From a bacterium (GTDB taxonomy: Bacteria > Auribacterota > JABMQX01): a stretch of 11,773 bases of DNA. Under the pieces are notes generated by a model. It did not search any database, had not been told where the DNA came from, and saw nothing but the letters and a program-made list of their open reading frames with translations. The DNA lies in assembly GCA_013203085.1 (NCBI GenBank), contig JABMQX010000787.1, positions 1 to 11,773 on the forward strand, read 5' to 3'. Position 1 is the first letter of the stretch. The number at the start of each line of letters is the position of its first letter. The position numbers and the translations under genes were made by a program. Below are positions 7,976 to 11,773 of the stretch, in pieces.

Positions 7976-10900
7976 TCAAAACGTGCTCACGGGAGAGGGC
8001 GCCGAGACAGCGTTCTCACGCGAAATTTCTGAGGAAGCCTCCGCGGCGGGAGCGGAGGCTTCCTCCTTCCTCCTGGTCAGCCGGGCGGAAACGACTTTTG
8101 ACTTTCCGCTCTCCTCCATGGTTATCCCGTAGAGGACGTCGGAGGCGGCTATGGTTCTCTTGTTATGGGTGATGATGATGAACTGAGATTTCTCGGCGAA
8201 CTCCTTGAGCACCTCCGCGAACCGCATGATATTGGAATCGTCCAGCGGGGCGTCAATCTCATCGAGGAGGCAGAATGGGGAAGGTTTCACCTTGAAGATG
8301 GCGAAGAGGAGGCTGACGGCGGTCATCGCCCGCTCCCCACCGGAAAGGAGAGAGATTGCCTGAAGCTTTTTGCCGGGGGGACGAGCGATGATCTCGATGC
8401 CGCTCTCCAGGATATTCGACTCATCCACCAGAACCAGGTCAGCGCGTCCCCCACCGAAAAGACGCCGAAACATTTCTCGGAACTCCACCCTGACCCGCTC
8501 GAAGGTTTCTCGAAAGATCGCTTTGCTCTCGCGGTCGAGCTTGGCGATGGCTTTCAGGAGAGAATCTCTTGCCTGGAGGATGTCGTCGCGCTGAGACACT
8601 AAGGAATCGTACCGCTTTTTCAAGGCGTCGTGCTCCTCGAGGGCACACAGGTTCACCGGTCCCATGGACTGCAATCGGCGTTTCAGGTCGGCGATGGTGG
8701 ATTGGACCTCCTCGGGGTCGTCCTCGTCCGACATAGGAGTTGCGTTTGGGTCATCGTAGCTGAGGGCATACTCTTCCATGAGGTGCTCATCAATGCCGTT
8801 GATTGAGAAACGAACCTCCGCGAGCTTCATGTCGAACTCGCTGATTTCCTTTTGGCGCTGCTTGGCGGCGTTGCTTTTTTCTTTGATTTCCCATTCCGCC
8901 TGGGTCAACTCGTCAGCGCGGAGTTTCCTTTTCTCGTCGAGCTGCTCGATGGCGGCGGTGATTTTCTCTTTTTCGTGAGTGAGTGAGACAATCGCCGCGT
9001 GGCACTCCTGAGCCTCTGCCCGGAGGTCTCTGATATGGATTTTCCCGTCTTCGATCTGGCGGGTGCGGCTTTCCATCTCCTTTTTCGTGAGGTCCAACTG
9101 CCCTCGCATGTACTCCATGTCGCTCTGCAAATTCCCTATCCGCTCGTCGTAGGAGGCTTTCGCCAACGAGGTCTCCGCCACGTCCCTTTTGAGGGAGGCG
9201 ACCTCTTTCTGCATTGTCTCAAGGGTGTCCCGAGTGGAGGAGATGGTGCCTTCGACCTCCGATTTCTCCTTACTAACCGCCTTCAGGTCTTCGGCGAGAG
9301 TTTTTCGCTGGTCTTCGAGGCGGTTTTGCTCAGACTCGGTTTGCTTCCGCCTTTCCGCCAGCTCCCGTGCCCGGGTCCGTAGCGATTCGATGTTCGTCGA
9401 GAAGTCGAGGAGATTTCTCTCAGCTTCGACGAGAGACTTCTCGGTCTCGGAAATGAGTGACATCTGCCGCTCCGCCTTTTGGCTGAGATTCTCTTGAGTC
9501 TCAATGAGCAGTTCTTCCCTCCTTTGGAGGTCGTTCAATTGCTGCCGGAGAGTCTCCTCTTCTTTGACGAGGGAGGCGACGCGGGATTTCCTGCTCACTA
9601 AGCTCAGTGCCGAGGTTGAGCTTTTCCCGGCGGTGATGGCGAAGCCGCTTTCCACTTTCTCGCCGGATGGGGTGAGAAAGGTGAGCCGGGACTTGCTCTG
9701 CCGCGCTGCCGCGAGGGCACGACCGAAGTCCGGCGCGAGGATACTCCCCCCCAGCAGATATTCCATAAGCTTCTCATATCGGGGGTTGAAAGAAATCAAG
9801 TCGAGGAGAGGACGCAAACCGTCTCCACTTTTCTGGCAGAGCTTTCGGGCGGTGTGGCTGGCGCCATTGGCCCCGGTGATCTCATCGAGGGGGAGGAAAG
9901 TTGCCCTGCCGCGAGCTTTCTCTCGCAGGTACGCTACGGCTTTTTCGGCGTCCTCGAGCGTCTTTGTCACGACCCACTGCACGCGGTTTTCGATGGCGGA
10001 TTCGACGCACACCTCAAGCCCCGGCGAAACCTCGATCACATCGGCAACTGTCCCGAGAATCCCCGCCAGTCGAGGGTTTTCCTTTTTCGATTCCTTAATC
10101 ACCGACCGAACGCCCGCATCATATCCCTCGTATTGCTGCACAGCTTCCGCGAGGAATCGGCGCTCCGAGGCGGTCCGCGATACGACGGTCTCCGCCTTGA
10201 GAATCTCTTTGCGGAGATTGTGCAAGTCCTCCGTCGCTTTCCTCAGTTCCGCGCGAAGCTCTGCCAGGGTCCCTTTCTGGCCGCTGACCTCCTCGGAAAG
10301 AGCTTCCCTGTCCATTTCAGCGGCACGGCAGACTTCTTCCTTTTCTTCAGCCGCGCGGTGGACTTCCTTCTCCTGCTGCTGAAGCTCAGCGATGGACCGT
10401 CTGTTTCGGTCGTTCGCCTCTATGATAGAGGAGACTCTGCTTCGGGCTTCGGTCTCACGCCGGATTAGCTCGAGCAGGCGGTTGGAGAGTTCAGCGGAAA
10501 GCACCTCCGCTTTACGAAGCTCTCCCCCGGTCTCGTCAAGCTGCTCCTCCTTTTGCTTGAGCCTTCGATCGCAGGAGGACCTTTGGTCCGAAAGGGTCTC
10601 GAGACTCTCCTTTCTCTCGCCGATAGCCGATTCCAGACCCGCCGCCTTCTGCCGCATCTTCTTGATCTCTGCGGACATGGTTTCGGAAAGGGAATGGGTG
10701 TCGGCGATCCGTTGCTCGGAGAGGGAGATATTTCCGGATTCACGGTCAATGCCACGGAGGATGTCGAGCCTACGGGATTGGAGTTCCTCATGGCTCAGTT
10801 CGGAGCTTCGGAGTTCCGCTCTGACCTCGCGGATGAGGCTTTCCCGTTCCTCGATTTCTTGAGACAGTGCGCTGAGGACTCCCTGGACGCTATTCCGCTT

Positions 10901-11638
10901 GTTCTCCAGCGAGCTCGTCTGTTCGGCGAGTTTCCCTCGCTTATGGAGAAGAAATCCCACTTCCAATCGCTGAAGCTCATCGGCGAATTGCTTGTAGCGG
11001 CGGGCTTTCCCGGCTTGACGCTGGATGGAGATACTCTGCCTTTTCACCTCTCGAAGGACATCGTGCAGACGGGTGAGGTTCTCTTCGGTGGCTTCCAGTT
11101 TTCGAACCGCTATCTTCTTGTTCGCCTTATAGTTGCTGATGCCGGCGGTCTCGTCGAAGACATGTCTCCTGTCCTCGGGCTTGGAGCTGAGGATCAGCTC
11201 TATGTTGCCCTGCTGGATGAACGAATAGCTTTGGGTGCCCAGGCCGGTACCCATGAAGAGCTTTTGAATGTCTCTCGCGCGGCAGGGTCGTTTATTGAGG
11301 AAGTATTGGCTTTCTCCGGAACGGAAGAGGCGTCGGGAGACCGTCACCTCGTCGTACTCGCTATCGGTCAAACCTCTGGTGTCGCCGAGGGTCAAGGAGA
11401 CTTCCGCCATTCCCATCGGCTCGAGTTGAGACGAGCCGCCGAAGATCAGATCCTCCATGAGGTTACCTCGGAGTCTCCGAGCACTCTGCTCTCCGAGAAC
11501 CCATCTTATGGCGTCCGAGACGTTGCTCTTGCCGCATCCGTTGGGACCGACAATGGCCGTGATCCCCGGTTCAAAACCGATCAAGGTCTTTTCAGCAAAT
11601 GACTTGAAGCCGACCAGTTTGAGAGATTTAAAGTGCAC
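7976..11638 (-). CDS. smc: Chromosome segregation ATPase SMC
   Basis: SMC dimers compact and segregate the chromosome, usually with ScpA and ScpB, which are not in this window. The 1220-aa product has the full architecture. The N-terminal ATPase half has Walker A GPNGCGKSN (31-39) and a Q-loop region YSFIQQGNIELILSSKPEDRR (138-158). A coiled coil (about 175-500) follows, then the hinge (about 500-685) and the return coiled coil (about 690-1010). The C-terminal half has signature LSGGE (1098-1102), Walker B FCLLDEIDAPLDD with Asp1126 and Glu1127, and ITHNKRT. The start is GTG at 11638-11636, supported by AGGAGG 7 nt upstream. In the hinge, the glycine-rich stretch usually like GGSxTGG reads AGKSSTSA (670-677), so several glycines are lost. 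After the ATPase fold, a 33-residue Ala/Ser/Glu-rich tail (1188-1220) extends beyond the usual end. It has its own promoter. Confidence 0.98.
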   Translation of the reverse strand: MHFKSLKLVGFKSFAEKTLIGFEPGITAIVGPNGCGKSNVSDAIRWVLGEQSARRLRGNLMEDLIFGGSSQLEPMGMAEVSLTLGDTRGLTDSEYDEVTVSRRLFRSGESQYFLNKRPCRARDIQKLFMGTGLGTQSYSFIQQGNIELILSSKPEDRRHVFDETAGISNYKANKKIAVRKLEATEENLTRLHDVLREVKRQSISIQRQAGKARRYKQFADELQRLEVGFLLHKRGKLAEQTSSLENKRNSVQGVLSALSQEIEERESLIREVRAELRSSELSHEELQSRRLDILRGIDRESGNISLSEQRIADTHSLSETMSAEIKKMRQKAAGLESAIGERKESLETLSDQRSSCDRRLKQKEEQLDETGGELRKAEVLSAELSNRLLELIRRETEARSRVSSIIEANDRNRRSIAELQQQEKEVHRAAEEKEEVCRAAEMDREALSEEVSGQKGTLAELRAELRKATEDLHNLRKEILKAETVVSRTASERRFLAEAVQQYEGYDAGVRSVIKESKKENPRLAGILGTVADVIEVSPGLEVCVESAIENRVQWVVTKTLEDAEKAVAYLREKARGRATFLPLDEITGANGASHTARKLCQKSGDGLRPLLDLISFNPRYEKLMEYLLGGSILAPDFGRALAAARQSKSRLTFLTPSGEKVESGFAITAGKSSTSALSLVSRKSRVASLVKEEETLRQQLNDLQRREELLIETQENLSQKAERQMSLISETEKSLVEAERNLLDFSTNIESLRTRARELAERRKQTESEQNRLEDQRKTLAEDLKAVSKEKSEVEGTISSTRDTLETMQKEVASLKRDVAETSLAKASYDERIGNLQSDMEYMRGQLDLTKKEMESRTRQIEDGKIHIRDLRAEAQECHAAIVSLTHEKEKITAAIEQLDEKRKLRADELTQAEWEIKEKSNAAKQRQKEISEFDMKLAEVRFSINGIDEHLMEEYALSYDDPNATPMSDEDDPEEVQSTIADLKRRLQSMGPVNLCALEEHDALKKRYDSLVSQRDDILQARDSLLKAIAKLDRESKAIFRETFERVRVEFREMFRRLFGGGRADLVLVDESNILESGIEIIARPPGKKLQAISLLSGGERAMTAVSLLFAIFKVKPSPFCLLDEIDAPLDDSNIMRFAEVLKEFAEKSQFIIITHNKRTIAASDVLYGITMEESGKSKVVSARLTRRKEEASAPAAEASSEISRENAVSAPSPVSTF
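8031..8065 (-). repeat. Perfect 14-bp inverted repeat in the 3' end of smc
   Basis: Positions 8031-8044 and 8052-8065 are exact reverse complements with a 7-bp loop, giving a very stable, GC-rich hairpin within the codons for the Ala/Ser-rich tail of SMC, about 55 bp before its stop codon. No T-run follows on either strand. It could stabilise the 3' end of the transcript or slow polymerase between the convergent genes, or simply reflect duplicated inverted codons. Confidence 0.75.
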
Positions 11639-11645
11639 GCCCTTT

Positions 11646-11651
11646 CCTCCT
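11646..11651 (-). promoter_or_regulatory. Ribosome binding site of smc
   Basis: On the - strand AGGAGG ends 7 nt before the GTG at 11638. This strong match supports a GTG start; no upstream in-frame alternative is needed. Confidence 0.85.
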
Positions 11652-11690
11652 AGCGGTTGGAAAGCGGCACTTCACCCTCTGGCCATTATC

Positions 11691-11719
11691 AGTATAGCCG
11701 AACTCAGTTTCCTTGTAAA
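11691..11719 (-). promoter_or_regulatory. Sigma-70 promoter of smc
   Basis: Read on the - strand, the -35 box TTTACA (11719-11714) and the -10 box TATACT (11696-11691) are separated by exactly 17 bp; each matches consensus at five of six bases. Transcription would start near 11685, giving a leader of about 47 nt with the ribosome binding site near its end. A T-tract (11726-11721) just upstream could act as an UP element. Confidence 0.8.
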
Positions 11720-11720
11720 C

Positions 11721-11760
11721 AAAAAACTCCGCCAATTTGCAACCCCTCAGTTACCGGCGG
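11721..11760 (-). terminator. Probable intrinsic terminator of a gene beyond the right edge
   Basis: On the - strand, CCGCC (11760-11756) pairs with GGCGG (11733-11729). Two G-T pairs and a T-A pair extend the stem to 8 bp. Two bases (AG) later come six T (11726-11721). The 16-nt loop is long, so strength is uncertain. It would end a - strand gene outside the window and insulate the smc promoter directly downstream. Confidence 0.5.
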
Positions 11761-11773
11761 CTCAGGATGGAAC

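Noticed and set aside
9504..11602. Long open frames on the + strand opposite smc (about 290 and 350 codons)
   Set aside because: They are mirror frames of the coiled-coil codons of smc, have no recognisable domains, and the - strand gene is unmistakable.

Overview
The window carries six protein-coding genes of ordinary bacterial housekeeping or metabolic type and no mobile element, CRISPR array, rRNA or tRNA that I can support. The DNA is fairly GC-rich. Start codons are ATG or GTG, and five of the six genes have a purine-rich Shine-Dalgarno sequence. The combination of a prolyl oligopeptidase that may carry a signal peptide, a pyruvate phosphate dikinase, a sigma-70 factor without region 1.1, and short tandem 7-bp repeats in a gap suggests an uncultured free-living bacterium, possibly Gram-negative. 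The sequence alone does not let me name a phylum.

Layout: on the + strand are a prolyl oligopeptidase of family S9A (125-2266), pyruvate phosphate dikinase ppdK (2529-5243), a short RpoD/RpoS-type sigma factor (5502-6332), an isoprenylcysteine methyltransferase-like membrane protein (6435-7067) and adenine phosphoribosyltransferase apt (7313-7843). On the - strand, converging on apt, is the chromosome segregation ATPase smc (11638-7976). The gaps between + strand genes are about 100-260 bp, with no overlaps and no translational coupling, so these look like separately controlled genes rather than a tight operon. No gap exceeds 300 bp.

The clearest regulatory signals lie at the right edge. A good sigma-70 promoter (TTTACA, 17-bp spacer, TATACT) and a strong ribosome binding site drive smc. 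Just upstream on the same strand, a hairpin followed by six T probably ends a gene lying beyond the window. Other structures are a run of seven 7-bp units between ppdK and the sigma gene, a perfect 14-bp inverted repeat inside the last codons of smc, and a 10-bp direct repeat upstream of apt.

The genes do not form one pathway: ppdK links PEP and pyruvate, apt salvages adenine, smc organises the chromosome, the sigma factor selects promoters, and the peptidase degrades peptides. I found no convincing undescribed system. The findings below are small oddities given modest scores.
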